Shown: piece after piece, positions 29,880 to 40,175 of the stretch | How the letters are laid out: every line of letters begins with the position of its first letter | Position numbering within the stretch: position 1 is the stretch's first letter | Assembly: GCF_039540065.1 (NCBI RefSeq) | Contig: NZ_CP154278.1 | Span: forward strand, 124,001 to 188,000 | Direction: 5' to 3' | Origin: Wolbachia endosymbiont of Encarsia formosa | Lineage (GTDB): Bacteria > Pseudomonadota > Alphaproteobacteria > Rickettsiales > Anaplasmataceae | DNA: 64,000 nucleotides | Made by a program: the position numbers and the translations under genes | The notes under the pieces: generated by a model | Told to the model about the DNA's origin: nothing | The model's input: only the letters and a program-made list of their open reading frames with translations | Databases searched by the model: none

Positions 29880-29902
29880 ATGCCAGTGTCACGCACTGGC
29901 AT
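29880..29902. repeat. Single palindromic module
   Basis: ATGCCAGTG and CACTGGCAT pair perfectly around TCACG. The loop is the same as in the alaS copy, and the stem is a variant of its second module. It stands alone between the methyltransferase gene and the membrane-protein gene at 29993. Confidence 0.75.
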
Positions 29903-29992
29903 GACATCCTCTTGCTTCTATAGGTGCCTTTATCTCGTATACTTTATTTTGCCACACAGATACAATGGTTTCACATGCACTTGGTAGGCTAT

Positions 29993-30535
29993 CTATCTTG
30001 GAAAATAAGGATTACTAACACCTTCACTTTTTGCATCACTAAACTTACTTGCTACTTTATCAATAGTCCAAACTAGTGGTGTAATAACAAGTGCAGCAGC
30101 CCAGATAACAGCACTAACAGCATAATTCAAAACTGCATTAACAAATCCAGCTATCATGGCACTTTGGCTACTTGCTTTACGTGATAACATGCATGAATAA
30201 TCTATTAACGATTTTGTGTTACGCTTAAGATCAAAACTATCTACTGCTTTCGCTAATCCTTTTGCTGGCCAATATGACAGATATGCCAATGCCAGATACA
30301 AAGATTGTAGGACTATATTAACTGGTATAAAAGCAATACCATGAACCATAGAATTACAACCACCTTCTGCTATATAAAGGCCAAGAGCTACATTTTTCAC
30401 TGGCCCAATAACACTATTAATATAATGAACGGATTTATAGAAACTATTTTGTGGAACTTCGTTACCTCGGACGCTTTTGGTAGGAACTGTTCCATATCGA
30501 GAATACTCCTTAAAATTTTTATATAAACTTGACAT
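29993..30535 (-). CDS. Hydrophobic hypothetical membrane protein
   Basis: No family is recognised for this 180-residue protein. Hydrophobic stretches at about 64-92 (IAFIPVNIVLQSLYLALAYL) and 124-157 (long enough for one or two helices) imply two or three membrane passes. A polar N-terminus of 40 residues and a short charged tail (SDAKSEGVSNPYFPR) flank them. It is divergent from sodB. Confidence 0.65.
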   Translation of the reverse strand: MSSLYKNFKEYSRYGTVPTKSVRGNEVPQNSFYKSVHYINSVIGPVKNVALGLYIAEGGCNSMVHGIAFIPVNIVLQSLYLALAYLSYWPAKGLAKAVDSFDLKRNTKSLIDYSCMLSRKASSQSAMIAGFVNAVLNYAVSAVIWAAALVITPLVWTIDKVASKFSDAKSEGVSNPYFPR

Positions 30536-30671
30536 ATTACCCCTCTAAAAATAAAAACATAATTATCTTACTAATATCGCTTGTTTTAGAATAAATGCAA
30601 TCACTACCTAACTAAATTATCTGTTGCGCAAAAGCACATATTACCATACCATAGAAAATAAAGAGGTCAGC

Positions 30672-31280
30672 ATGAGTTTTACTTTACCTGAGTTGCCATA
30701 TGATAAAGCAGCTTTAGAGCCTTATATATCTGTAAAGACATTAGATTTTCATTATGATAAGCACCATAAGGGATATTTAAATAAACTCAACGAACTGGTT
30801 GAAAACACAGATTATCAACATATGGAAAGTGAGGAATTAGTAACGAAAGTTCATGGAAATAATAATACAGTTCCTATTTTTAACAATGCAGCACAAGTTT
30901 GGAATCACACTTTTTATTGGAATTCAATGAAAAAGAATGGTGGTCGTAAGCCTCAAGATGATGGTTTTCTAGCAAAAAAAATTCAAGATGATATTGGTGG
31001 TTTTGACAAATTTTGTGAAGAATTTTCAAATTGTGGAGTAAGCCAATTTGGTAGTGGATGGGTGTGGTTAGTTCTTGAAAAAGGGAAACTCAAAATCACT
31101 AAAACTCCAAATGCGGATTTACCGCTAATTTATGATCAGGTACCACTGCTTACTATGGATGTATGGGAGCATGCATACTATTTAGATTGTCAAAATCGTA
31201 GAATTGACTATATAAAAGTTTTCCTTGATCATTTGATTAATTGGGACTTTGCAGAAGAAAATTTAAAAAAGAGTATATAA
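30672..31280 (+). CDS. sodB: Fe-type superoxide dismutase
   Basis: SodB dismutates superoxide using an active-site metal. The ATG at 30672 follows AAGAGG by five bases and gives 202 residues, the family length; an upstream start would add a 16-residue tail. Metal ligands are visible in HYDKHHKGYLN, NHTFYWNS and DVWEHAYYLD. The residues around the last motif favour iron over manganese, but this cannot be settled by reading. It is followed after one base by the M16 peptidase gene. Confidence 0.94.
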   Translation: MSFTLPELPYDKAALEPYISVKTLDFHYDKHHKGYLNKLNELVENTDYQHMESEELVTKVHGNNNTVPIFNNAAQVWNHTFYWNSMKKNGGRKPQDDGFLAKKIQDDIGGFDKFCEEFSNCGVSQFGSGWVWLVLEKGKLKITKTPNADLPLIYDQVPLLTMDVWEHAYYLDCQNRRIDYIKVFLDHLINWDFAEENLKKSI

Positions 31281-31281
31281 A

Positions 31282-32556
31282 ATGAATGTACCACAGGTAA
31301 CAAAATTAGATAATGGTCTGCGCATAATAACTGAGCGAGTGCATGACGTTGATTCCGTAGCTTTAAATATACGAGTTGGTGTTGGCAGTAGAGCTGAAAG
31401 CACAAGTCAAAATGGAATATCTCATTTCCTAGAGCACATGGCTTTCAAAGGAACGAAAACGAGAACTGCATTTGAAATTGCAAAAGCTTTTGATGATATA
31501 GGTGGAGCTTTCAATGCCTGCACCGGTAGGGAAAGCACCAGTTACTACGCAAAGGTTCTTAAAAAGGATATTAAAACTGGCATTGATATATTAATAGATA
31601 TACTGATAAATTCTATATTTCCAGAAGATGAATTGGAACGTGAAAAAGGTGTTGTAATACAAGAGATTTTTCAAACCAATGATTCACCTAGTGATATCAT
31701 TTTCGATAAATATTTTGAAGCAGCTTACAAAGATCAACCATTTGGTAGATCAATCTTGGGCACGCAAGATACTGTCAAATCTTTTACTCGAGCTAATCTA
31801 GATAACTACATAAATGAGCATTACTTTGCCGAGAACATTATATTTGCTGTTGCAGGAAATGTTGAACATGAGGAAGTTGTTCAATTAATCAAAGACTTTC
31901 TCTCAAAGATTCATTCAAAAGAGCTGAAAAAAAGCGAGAATGCAAGTTATACCGGTGGTGAGTATTTAGAACATCGTAGATTAGATCAAGTACATTTATT
32001 AATTGGTCTACCTAGTGTTTCTCGTGATGATAATAGATATCATACATTCAAAGTTCTTGATGCCATACTGGGAAGCGGAATGTCATCACGCCTATTCCAG
32101 GAAGTAAGAGAGAAGAAGGGGCTTGCTTACTCCATTTACTCATTCAACTCTAGCTATGCTGATACAGGAATGCTTTCGATTTTTGCTGGTACAGATAGTA
32201 GTAATCTAGATAAGCTTTTGAAAGCTATAACGACAGAGCTGAAAAAATTATCCACGGATGATCTAAAGGAAGAAGAAGTAAATAGAGTAAAAGAACGAGT
32301 AAAATCTCAAATTTTAATGTCACGTGAAAGTGTTAGCTCGCGTGCCGAAACGTTAGGACAATACTACGGCAACTATAATAAATACATCAGTAAAAACGAA
32401 TTAATAGAAAAAATTAGTGCTGTTACTATTTACAATATAAAAAAAGCAGCAGAAGAATTGCTATCTCAGCATGAAAAAATTACTTTAGCTGCGATTGGAG
32501 AAATTAATTCACTGACAAGTTACGATAAAGTGGTTTCTATGCTTAGTGTACTTTAG
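31282..32556 (+). CDS. M16 family zinc peptidase (processing-peptidase type)
   Basis: The 424-residue zinc metallopeptidase resembles the mitochondrial processing peptidase beta subunit and rickettsial homologues. The inverted zinc motif HFLEH is at 48-52, and the third ligand is expected in the acidic helix around EDELEREKGVVIQE. The second half has the R-x-x-x-Y-type region (KGLAYSIYSFNSSY). The single-base gap after sodB implies one transcript. Likely substrates are exported or misfolded peptides, but none is known. Confidence 0.92.
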   Translation: MNVPQVTKLDNGLRIITERVHDVDSVALNIRVGVGSRAESTSQNGISHFLEHMAFKGTKTRTAFEIAKAFDDIGGAFNACTGRESTSYYAKVLKKDIKTGIDILIDILINSIFPEDELEREKGVVIQEIFQTNDSPSDIIFDKYFEAAYKDQPFGRSILGTQDTVKSFTRANLDNYINEHYFAENIIFAVAGNVEHEEVVQLIKDFLSKIHSKELKKSENASYTGGEYLEHRRLDQVHLLIGLPSVSRDDNRYHTFKVLDAILGSGMSSRLFQEVREKKGLAYSIYSFNSSYADTGMLSIFAGTDSSNLDKLLKAITTELKKLSTDDLKEEEVNRVKERVKSQILMSRESVSSRAETLGQYYGNYNKYISKNELIEKISAVTIYNIKKAAEELLSQHEKITLAAIGEINSLTSYDKVVSMLSVL

Positions 32557-32870
32557 TTATGTTGCTTATGCTCACTAAAAAGTTCAATGAATGGTTGCAA
32601 AATCCTTTCTATAAAAAGTTTGCTTTCTGCTTCATCGCGTATACCACTAATCATTTTATTGAAAGTTTTTTCGCTGTTTTGTAAAAATAAATAGCTTTCT
32701 ACTGATTGCACAATAGACAAGGCAGTTAAAATTCCTCCTGTCACTAAACAAGAAGCTATAGCAGGTACAGTACCCACTGCAATTCCAATTGCGATCAATG
32801 ATAAACCAGCTAAGAGTGTAAAGGCTGAAACGCAAAACGCTATTTGATGTTTTTCTTTATTTTTAACCAT
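32553..32870 (-). CDS. Small two-helix membrane protein
   Basis: The 105-residue protein has a short Lys-rich start, two hydrophobic helices at about 9-30 and 33-55 (AFTLLAGLSLIAIGIAVG, then AIASCLVTGGILTALSIV) and a helical charged tail. I know no family. Its stop overlaps that of the M16 peptidase gene by four bases on the opposite strand. Confidence 0.6.
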   Translation of the reverse strand: MVKNKEKHQIAFCVSAFTLLAGLSLIAIGIAVGTVPAIASCLVTGGILTALSIVQSVESYLFLQNSEKTFNKMISGIRDEAESKLFIERILQPFIELFSEHKQHN

Positions 32871-32973
32871 AAATGCCTAACAAAATTATATTTCTAGTAT
32901 ACCCGTATATATACGGTACTGTCAAGTTTTTAAAGAAGATTAAAAAATGCAACGCACATGTGCAAAATATGAA

Positions 32974-34185
32974 CTAGGTATATAATTCACAATGCAGCGG
33001 TATTTCACTAATCCAATTATTTTTTTCCTGATCTAGCCTATCATTCAATATTGCTTGTCTTATTGATTCCATCAACTTATTCATGAAGAAAACGTTATGA
33101 ATGGTAACGAGTGTGTAAGCCAGGAGCTCTTTAGCTTTCAGTAAATGGTGTATATAAGCTCTTGAATGCTTTATGCAGGTAAAACATAAGCAGTCACTTT
33201 CAATTGGGTTATTGTCCAGTTCGAATCGTTGATTTCGCAAATTAATATGCTCTTTGCACTTTGAAGAAATAGAATCTCTATTTTTTACTTTAACAAGCGC
33301 GCCACCATGTCTTGCGAGGCGAGTTGGATGCACGCAATCAAATGTGTCAACACCAAGCTCTACTGCACGAAAGATGTCCACAATTCCACCAATACCAAGC
33401 AAATGAGTAGGCCTCTCTTTTTTTAAACGTTCCATAGTAAAGGAAACTACGTCATACATCTGCTCTTTACTCTGACCAAGCGATCCACCTATTGCTTGAC
33501 CAAAAAATGGCAAATTGTTGATAAAGTCACAACTTTCTCCACGTAAATATTGATACACTCCGCCTTGACTAATTCCATACAGCGCCTGTTTGCCATCATT
33601 ATTTTTTTCAAACTCATTTAAAGAACGTTCAGCCCATCTATGGCTCATGAGCATTGATTTTCTTGTGTATTCTTTACTGACATGGAATGGAGTACATTCA
33701 TCTAAAACTAGGATTAAATCTGCACCTAATTTTTGTTGAATTTGTATAGACTTTTCAGGAGTTAGACAATAAGTTTTACCATTTATGTAAGAACGAAAAA
33801 TTGCCCCATCTTCATTAATTTTGATCAGAGTTTTTTGTTTCTGTCTTATTCCCTTTATTTCTTCTGAAACTGATCCGTGTCCTAAACTAAATATCTGATA
33901 TCCACCAGAATCAGTTAGCATTGGTCCATTCCATCCCATCATCTTGTGCAAGCCACCAAGTTTTGCTACGGTATCTTCCCCTGGTTGGAGCATTAGATGA
34001 TAGGTGTTAGAAAGTATTATCTGAGTACCGGCTTCTCTTATTCTTTCGATATCTGCAGCTTTAATGGCAGCTTTGGTTGCACAAAATATGAATGCCGGTG
34101 TTTCTATGTTTCCATTTGGAGTTTTAATTGTGCCAACTCTTGCAGAACCTGATTGCTTGGTTATCCTAAACGAGAACTTTTCCAT
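32974..34185 (-). CDS. tgt: tRNA-guanine (queuine) transglycosylase
   Basis: Tgt swaps guanine 34 for a queuosine precursor in GUN-anticodon tRNAs such as the tRNA-Asn at 9481. The 403 residues match the family. The nucleophile Asp is in FDCVHPTRLARHG, LSNTYHLMLQPGED is the N-terminal signature, and the zinc site CLCFTC plus a downstream His (VTIHN) is intact. Its start codon follows the nuoE stop directly with no gap. Confidence 0.96.
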   Translation of the reverse strand: MEKFSFRITKQSGSARVGTIKTPNGNIETPAFIFCATKAAIKAADIERIREAGTQIILSNTYHLMLQPGEDTVAKLGGLHKMMGWNGPMLTDSGGYQIFSLGHGSVSEEIKGIRQKQKTLIKINEDGAIFRSYINGKTYCLTPEKSIQIQQKLGADLILVLDECTPFHVSKEYTRKSMLMSHRWAERSLNEFEKNNDGKQALYGISQGGVYQYLRGESCDFINNLPFFGQAIGGSLGQSKEQMYDVVSFTMERLKKERPTHLLGIGGIVDIFRAVELGVDTFDCVHPTRLARHGGALVKVKNRDSISSKCKEHINLRNQRFELDNNPIESDCLCFTCIKHSRAYIHHLLKAKELLAYTLVTIHNVFFMNKLMESIRQAILNDRLDQEKNNWISEIPLHCELYT

Positions 34186-34686
34186 CTATTTACTTGAAAG
34201 TTCTGCTATGATATTTTCCACTTTTTCAGGAGTGAGGTTTTCATAAAAATCGTTATTGATCTGCACCACAGGGGCATTAACGCATGCACCAAGACATTCG
34301 ACTTCCTTTAAAGTAAATAGATTATCTTTAGTAGTTTCACCGATATTGATTCCTAGTTTCTTTTTAAAGGTATTTAAAACTTCTTCACTATTGCACAACC
34401 AGCAAGGAGTTGTTCTACAAATTTGTATGAGATATTTACCTACTGGTTTTAAATTATACATTGTGTAAAAATTTGCCACTTCATATACACGAATATGTGG
34501 AATATGAAGCATATCAGCAACATAATGCATAGCAGATTCAGAAACCCATCCGCATTGCTCTTGAACCAGATACAGTAAAGGCATAACAGCACTACCTTCT
34601 CTACCCCTAGGATACATCTCTATAGACTTTTTCGCTTTCCTCAGGTTATCTGTTGTAAAACTAAACTGCTCTTCTTTCTCTTTCAT
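34186..34686 (-). CDS. nuoE: NADH-quinone oxidoreductase subunit E
   Basis: NuoE is a peripheral complex I subunit carrying the N1a [2Fe-2S] cluster. The ATG at 34686 is preferred to a TTG at 34710; the product has about 166 residues, normal for the family. Cluster ligands are seen in CRTTPCWLC and CLGACVNAP. It is immediately followed by tgt. The other nuo genes are elsewhere, which is the scattered arrangement common in Rickettsiales. Confidence 0.94.
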   Translation of the reverse strand: MKEKEEQFSFTTDNLRKAKKSIEMYPRGREGSAVMPLLYLVQEQCGWVSESAMHYVADMLHIPHIRVYEVANFYTMYNLKPVGKYLIQICRTTPCWLCNSEEVLNTFKKKLGINIGETTKDNLFTLKEVECLGACVNAPVVQINNDFYENLTPEKVENIIAELSSK

Positions 34687-34791
34687 CTGTAAGGTTCTTA
34701 TAAATCTCAACAGATTATATATGAAAGACTAATAATTACAATTAGACTTCTTGCATAATCTAAAACCTGCTGCGGACAAAGCTTTTATAGC

Positions 34792-36859
34792 TTAGGGTGA
34801 TATGCATATCTCGTTATTTTTTCTACGTTGCAATTGATCTACATGAGAAACTTTTTCACCACTTTGTAATCTTTCTCCCTGGAAAATTCCTGTAGGTCTT
34901 TTAAAGTACCCACGTTTAATAGCATCGTACACTGAGTAACCACCAAGTAAGCAATTTACTCCTATTTTCTCCCCACAATCTTTTAATTTTTTCAACTTCT
35001 CTTGATCTCTTACTTCTACCTTTATCCAGTTTTTATTTTGCTTATCAGGATACAACCTAACGTCTAATTCTCCCTTAGTGGTAGGGAAAGTCAATAATAT
35101 ATCACTATCGTCTGCAAGATTGGTGTAATTCCTTATACCATCCTTTGTTATAATTGCTACCTCACTTTTACCAATCTTGATTATATCTCTTTCGTGGTCT
35201 ATGTTTCCCTTAGCTTGTCTTAACTTACTAGCTTTTTCTGTGAGCTTTGCAACATTTATTATACTACATTCACAATATTATGAATACAAAGTGGTGTTAT
35301 CCATTTTTGCATTTCTTACCACACCGTGAATAACTGCTACTTTGATCACTTCCATAAAATCTAGAGTGCTATATATATAATCGTAATAAGCTTCTATCAT
35401 ATTCTCTTTGTGCTCTTTAAATTCAGATTCTAGTGTATCAATTACTTTCATATTATCCTTATTATATAACACTGCCCCTATTGATACCAACTTGCATACT
35501 ATCCTGCTTGCAACTTCAGGATTCTTTCCTAATTCAACAATTCTTTCTATAATACAATCTGTGAAGTTACGCTTCTTATCTTGAGAAAATCGTCTGTTAA
35601 ACCTTCCTCCTGAGAGAATAGCTTAGTTTACAACTCCTTCCAGTTCATCCATATTTTGAGCTTTAGAAACTTTATCTAAAAATTCTTTTAGCTTTATCTG
35701 TCGATTCGGCGGTAAATTACTCCATAAATCCCTAGAATAATACTCCTTCTCATCATAACTTGACCATTGTAAATTGATTGCATCTGCTTTCAAAAGTAAT
35801 CTTTTTACTTCAAATTTAAGTTGGTTTTTTACTCTTTCATCAGTACCTGAATGAGCAAAAGAATCAAGATTTTTATCATGTTGATGCACCTTCAACTCTC
35901 CTTCATTACTTCGAAGATTCAAAATCATTCTTAGATCTTGATCATTCCCAAAATCATCTAAGAATTCTTGTAGATCTTCAACAACTGAATCACCTTCTGA
36001 GTTATTTACTATATCCAACAACTTGCTTCTCAAGCCCCCCTGTCTCTTAGTTAAAACGTAACCTGAACCATCTTCGAACCAGTCTTTCGTTTCCGTTATA
36101 GAGCGTAACTTATCGTTCAACTTCTCTCGCTTATAAGTCACAAAGTACTTTTCAACATGTTCATGATGATTATCACGTGCAACTTGCAGAGGAGTTTTTC
36201 CTTGTTTATCACCTTGATCAGAAATAGCTCCTTTCTCTAAGAGTAAAACTACGCCTTCAGAACAACCAACACTAGCAACATGATGCAAAGGCGTTTTTTT
36301 TTTCATTATCTTCTGCATTAAGGTCAGCTCCCTTTTCTAAGAGAGCAGCTATACTATAAGGTCCAGTAGCATAGTGTAATGGTGTTCTTCCTTTATCATT
36401 CTTGATATTAGGGTCAGCTCCTGCTTCTAAAAGCAAACTTACGGCACAATCATATTGTTTTCTTGCCCAAGCCATACTTGAGATTATGTGCAATATCGTC
36501 AAACTAGATTCTCCCCTTTCACAATTAAGAACGGTTTTTAGATCTTGATTATCTTTATTATTTAATAAAAACTTTTGAAGTTGTCGGTAACTATCTCCTG
36601 CACTCAAAGATCTCATTGCACTAAAAATAGATAGCAATTCCTAACCTAACTCTTCTTGACTGTCTGTCAACTCAGTTGTAACAAGCCACGCACACATAAA
36701 ATTATCAAACGAGCCCTTTGTAGCTTCAGCAATATCTACCAAATGGCGCCTATCAGGAAACATGAATAAACTTTTAATCAACTCATATTCGTAATCCTGT
36801 TGTAGCTCGTTTTCTATTCTACTTTCCTTATTATAATCTTGCCCAGTAACTTCTGGCAT
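34792..36859 (-). pseudogene. Decayed ankyrin-repeat gene
   Basis: One former gene of about 2 kb can be followed along the minus strand. It starts MPEVTGQDYN at 36859, meets an in-frame TAG at 36641-36643 and carries on through LLLEAGADPNIKNDKGRTPL. It shifts frame at a ten-base A run (T on the plus strand, 36294-36303) where nine A would keep the ankyrin frame, giving NEKKTPLHHVASVGCSEG. It then passes TAA codons at 35623-35625 and 35278-35280 before the final stop at 34792. Codons between the stops are ordinary protein-like sequence, so the breaks are point changes plus one homopolymer slip. The middle and C-terminal parts have no family I recognise. Confidence 0.8.
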
Positions 36860-37444
36860 ATTTACTTCTCACTTCATAAAACCGCATGTAGTATATATAA
36901 CAAATAAAGCTAATACAAGCTAGCTTTCTACTACTTCTTGCATAGCTATATCACTAACACGTAGCGGAATTATAAACATTAAGAAATTAACCAAATAAAA
37001 AAAGGCAAAAAAACCCCGTATAACGAGTTTTGACCCTATAATAATGTAAATTGATAATGTGCTAACAAGCGCGATTTAGCTGAATGTAGAAAAAATAAAA
37101 AAGACATGCAGCCGCTATAATTTTATGTAATTTGCCAATAAATATTTGAGTTTTTTTCTGAATTTTGTTATTAAATCTGCAGAGATTAAAAACAAGCATA
37201 AATACTCTTACTCTCATGATAAGGAAGTTGGGACAATTTGTAAAGGAATTTCTGTTGTCAACAAGCTGCTAAATTTATTATATGGTTTCAAAGGAAATAT
37301 ACTTTTTATGAAAAGTTTGGGTTTATTAGCGTATTACCTCAAAGTGCTTAAAAAATTAATTTCTTAATTTTAGTTAAAATTTTCATTGACATTAACACGC
37401 GGAAACAATCATAATAGCATTTTATTAAGATTTTAAATACAATT
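36860..37444. other. Spacer between the two decaying genes
   Basis: These 585 bases hold no gene I can support. A 73-codon frame at 37146-37367 begins with TTG, lacks a clear ribosome-binding site and resembles no family, so I leave it uncalled. A weak inverted repeat, AAAACCCCGT with ACGAGTTTT, lies near 36,998-37,020. The rest is AT-rich and probably includes promoters for both neighbours. Confidence 0.5.
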
Positions 37445-39748
37445 ATGTCTGTATTAAGTAGATTATTTGGAGTTAATACAACTATACTGAAAGTTAAAGA
37501 AGAGATAGGTTTTAATCCAAAAAACATAGGGTTGATTGAAGGAAATGGAGTTACTTATGGACTCAGCTATCAAGATAACGGTAATGGAAGCAGTAGAGTA
37601 AAGTTACTTATTAGCCCACTATATCAATCGAAAACATACGAGTGTGATACAGGTGTCAACGTAGCAAATGAATTTAAGGGCCAATTATCTCCTGCACTAA
37701 TAGAAGACTCAGCTGAAGTAGACAAAGTTGGAGTTATCTTTCCTGAAGAAGAAACTAACGAAGAAGGAAAAAAATACATAAAAAGTTTAATGTTTAACAC
37801 TTATAAAATTCAACATTCAACTAATGCACCCTCAGTTGAGCATTCAGGAAAAGTAAAATTACAAAAAAACATTAATAACCACAATGATGCAAATAAAGGC
37901 AATAGTTACTTTCAACCAAAAGCAGTAAAAGTTGGTAATGGTAATGTTGTTGTAATTGCTCATAACTTAAAGGATCAAGCTTTAGTTTCTTGGTATTTAC
38001 AATCATACACGAATGAAAAATTTAACGTTTTGCGTGAAACAAACGGCATCATAGAAAGAAAATTATTCAAATTTGATAATCCAGGGCAATTAGTACTAGA
38101 TGAAAATACGATGCTTTATGGACAGGTGAAAAAGATTACTAAAAATCAAGAAGTAAGAACAAATATTTTTAAGTTCGATATAGCCAAAGTGGTTGAGGAT
38201 CTAAAAAGTGGAAAGAAAGATGAATGTTTGCTTAGTAAGAGATGTCAGATAGATAATAAAGCACTATCTCTTTCCAGAGAATATGAAATAAGCTTTTTAC
38301 AGTATGTGAAACAAACTGAAGGCGATGATCAGGTTGCTTTTCTTGCAAAAAAACAATCTTCTAATACGCAAGAATTGCATTTAGTAAGCCTTGCTAAGAA
38401 AGGACCAAAATTAAATTTTACTGTTTGTGAATGTGAAGATCCTATAGAACAATTGTACGTTAAAGACAATGGCCAAGGAGGTTTTATCGTCACTGCGGTA
38501 ATTGGAGAGAGTATTATAACTTTTAATAGAGAGAGCTCTGGAAAATCTTCTGAAGCAACGATAATACCGACAATCAGTATCAAAGCTCTCAGTGATTTTG
38601 TTAATATCATTAACGGCCAATTGATGCCTAGTATTATTTCCAGCAGTACTGTGGCTCCTATAACTGTTACAGAGACGGTTGTGACTTCTAAGAAAACGAC
38701 GACTGCTGCAATTACTAGCACAACAGAAACCTACAGTGTAAAGACTACCAAATTAACAACATAAGCATCAACTATCATTATACCAACTTCCACAATGAGT
38801 AAACATTCAACAGAGTCAACAACTCAGGCAAGTACAGTAATAGTGGGGCCAACAACAGTAGTATCAACTACCACTGCACCTACTTCTACAACGAGTAGGC
38901 CTTCAACAGAGTCAACAATTCAAACAAGTACAGTAACAGTGGGGCCAACAACAGTAGCAAAAACAACTTCTACTTCACAAACGACCACGGTTGCTAAAAC
39001 GTCAACTAGTGTGCCTTCGGAAACTGAGACAAACACTGTAAAATCTACAGCAGCGACTGTTGAGTCAACTTTTACAGCAAGCAGTACTACGATGAGTAAG
39101 CCTTTAACAGAATTAACAACTAAGATGAGTACGTCATCATAACCAACAACAGTAGCTGAAACTATTGCGACTTCATAAGCAACTATGATTACTACAATGC
39201 CAACTAATGCGCCAACAACAAACTCAGAGAAAACTATACAAACAGTGTCCACTATATCAAGTACTGGAACAAAGGTAACAATTCCTCTGTTCACTACAAC
39301 TTTACTTCCTCAAACTACTCCTTCACCACAGCCCACTCAGCTTGCTATAGAGTCTAATAGGGCAGGAATGATAGGTGGGTCTTTGGTTGGAGCGATAATA
39401 AGTATTGCTGGAATTATAGGATTCATAGAATACAAATATGTTAAGGGTCGTAATGCTGCTCCTGTGTTAGAACTAACTAATTTCAATGATAGAAGGCGAT
39501 CATCTTCAAGTGGCAATAGCGATGAGGAAATTTTTATCGCTAATAACAGAATGAGACATATATCTATGTGAACTATGGATCAATCTGAAACAGTGCTAAA
39601 CAGTATATCGGTGGAGAGTAGTAGTCGGTCAAGAAGTAGCTCATCGTCTTCAAGAGGTGGACCAGGATCTTGACTGACTGAGCTAGAGTCTAAAAGTGAA
39701 AAAAGCTTATCTTGGGATAGCGATGATGTACCGGAATATCACCTTTAG
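37445..39748 (+). pseudogene. Mucin-like Thr/Ser-rich membrane protein gene with in-frame stops
   Basis: A single frame of 768 codons runs from the ATG at 37445 to TAG at 39746, broken only by TAA at 38762, 39140 and 39176 and TGA at 39569 and 39671. No frameshift is needed. The first 439 residues form an uninterrupted domain rich in beta-strand patterns and possibly a beta-propeller, ending in a Thr-rich stretch. The next part is mucin-like, with a 25-residue repeat (STESTTQASTVIVGPTTV, and a second copy at 38882-38956). A transmembrane helix (GGSLVGAIISIAGIIGFIEY) and a Ser-rich acidic tail end the frame. There is no signal peptide. It may be a young pseudogene, or only the first 439 residues may be made. 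Confidence 0.7.
38783..38956 (+). repeat. Tandem repeat encoding Thr/Ser-rich motif
   Basis: A 75-base unit at 38783-38857 is repeated at 38882-38956 with about ten differences, in frame with the gene around it. A third, more diverged copy begins near 39088. Such repeats in mucin-like stalks expand and contract by recombination. Confidence 0.7.
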
Positions 39749-39822
39749 CTATTTGTCTGAATGTTTTTAGTATGTAGACTGTTAGGAAATTTTCTTTTGC
39801 TTTTATGATTTTAATGTTAAAG

Positions 39823-39828
39823 TATAAT
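39823..39828 (+). promoter_or_regulatory. Probable -10 box of rnpB
   Basis: TATAAT stands three bases before the 5' end of the RNase P RNA (CTAGGTG at 39831), close to the expected distance from a transcription start. A matching -35 box is not obvious in the AT-rich sequence before it. Confidence 0.4.
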
Positions 39829-39830
39829 TC

Positions 39831-40175
39831 CTAGGTGCAATAAGTAGCTGCTGTTGTGTGATAAACACAGCAGAGGAAAGTCCGAGCTCCAAGAAAAGGT
39901 AGTGACGGGTAACGCCCGCCGGAGGTAACTCCAGTTATAGGGCTACAGAAAATTACCGCCTAAATATTATTAGGCAAGGGTGAAAAGGTGTGGTAAGAGC
40001 ACACCATAACAATGGCAACATTGGTAGTCAAGTAACCAACACTAGGAGCAAGATTAAATAGAAGTAGATTTTATGTTTTTCTCATATCTACTCGGGTAAA
40101 TCGCACGAAGTAAATGGTAACATTTACTCCAGATAAATAGCTACATAAACAGAACTCGGCTTATATTTCACCTAG
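39831..40175 (+). ncRNA. rnpB: RNase P RNA
   Basis: This is the catalytic RNA that trims tRNA 5' leaders. The conserved GAGGAAAGTCCGAGCTC stretch near 39872 (family consensus GAGGAAAGTCCGGGCTC) and the 3' ACAGAACTCGGCTTAT (about 40148) are the two diagnostic core regions. The 5' CTAGGTG and 3' CACCTAG can pair as the closing helix, which sets the ends. A length of 345 fits bacterial type A. Inner segments such as AACGCCCGCCGGAGG also look normal. Confidence 0.95.

Noticed and set aside
36998-37020. Inverted repeat AAAACCCCGT with ACGAGTTTT as a terminator
   Set aside because: The stem is short with a bulge, and no adjacent gene end suits it.
37146-37367. A 73-codon plus-strand frame upstream of the mucin-like gene
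   Set aside because: It starts with TTG, has no clear ribosome-binding site, matches no family I know and lies in AT-rich spacer. I left it uncalled.
37445-39748. Stop-codon reassignment as the cause of the in-frame stops
   Set aside because: TAA, TAG and TGA all end well-conserved genes in this window, and both TAA and TGA interrupt the frame, so no single codon is reassigned.
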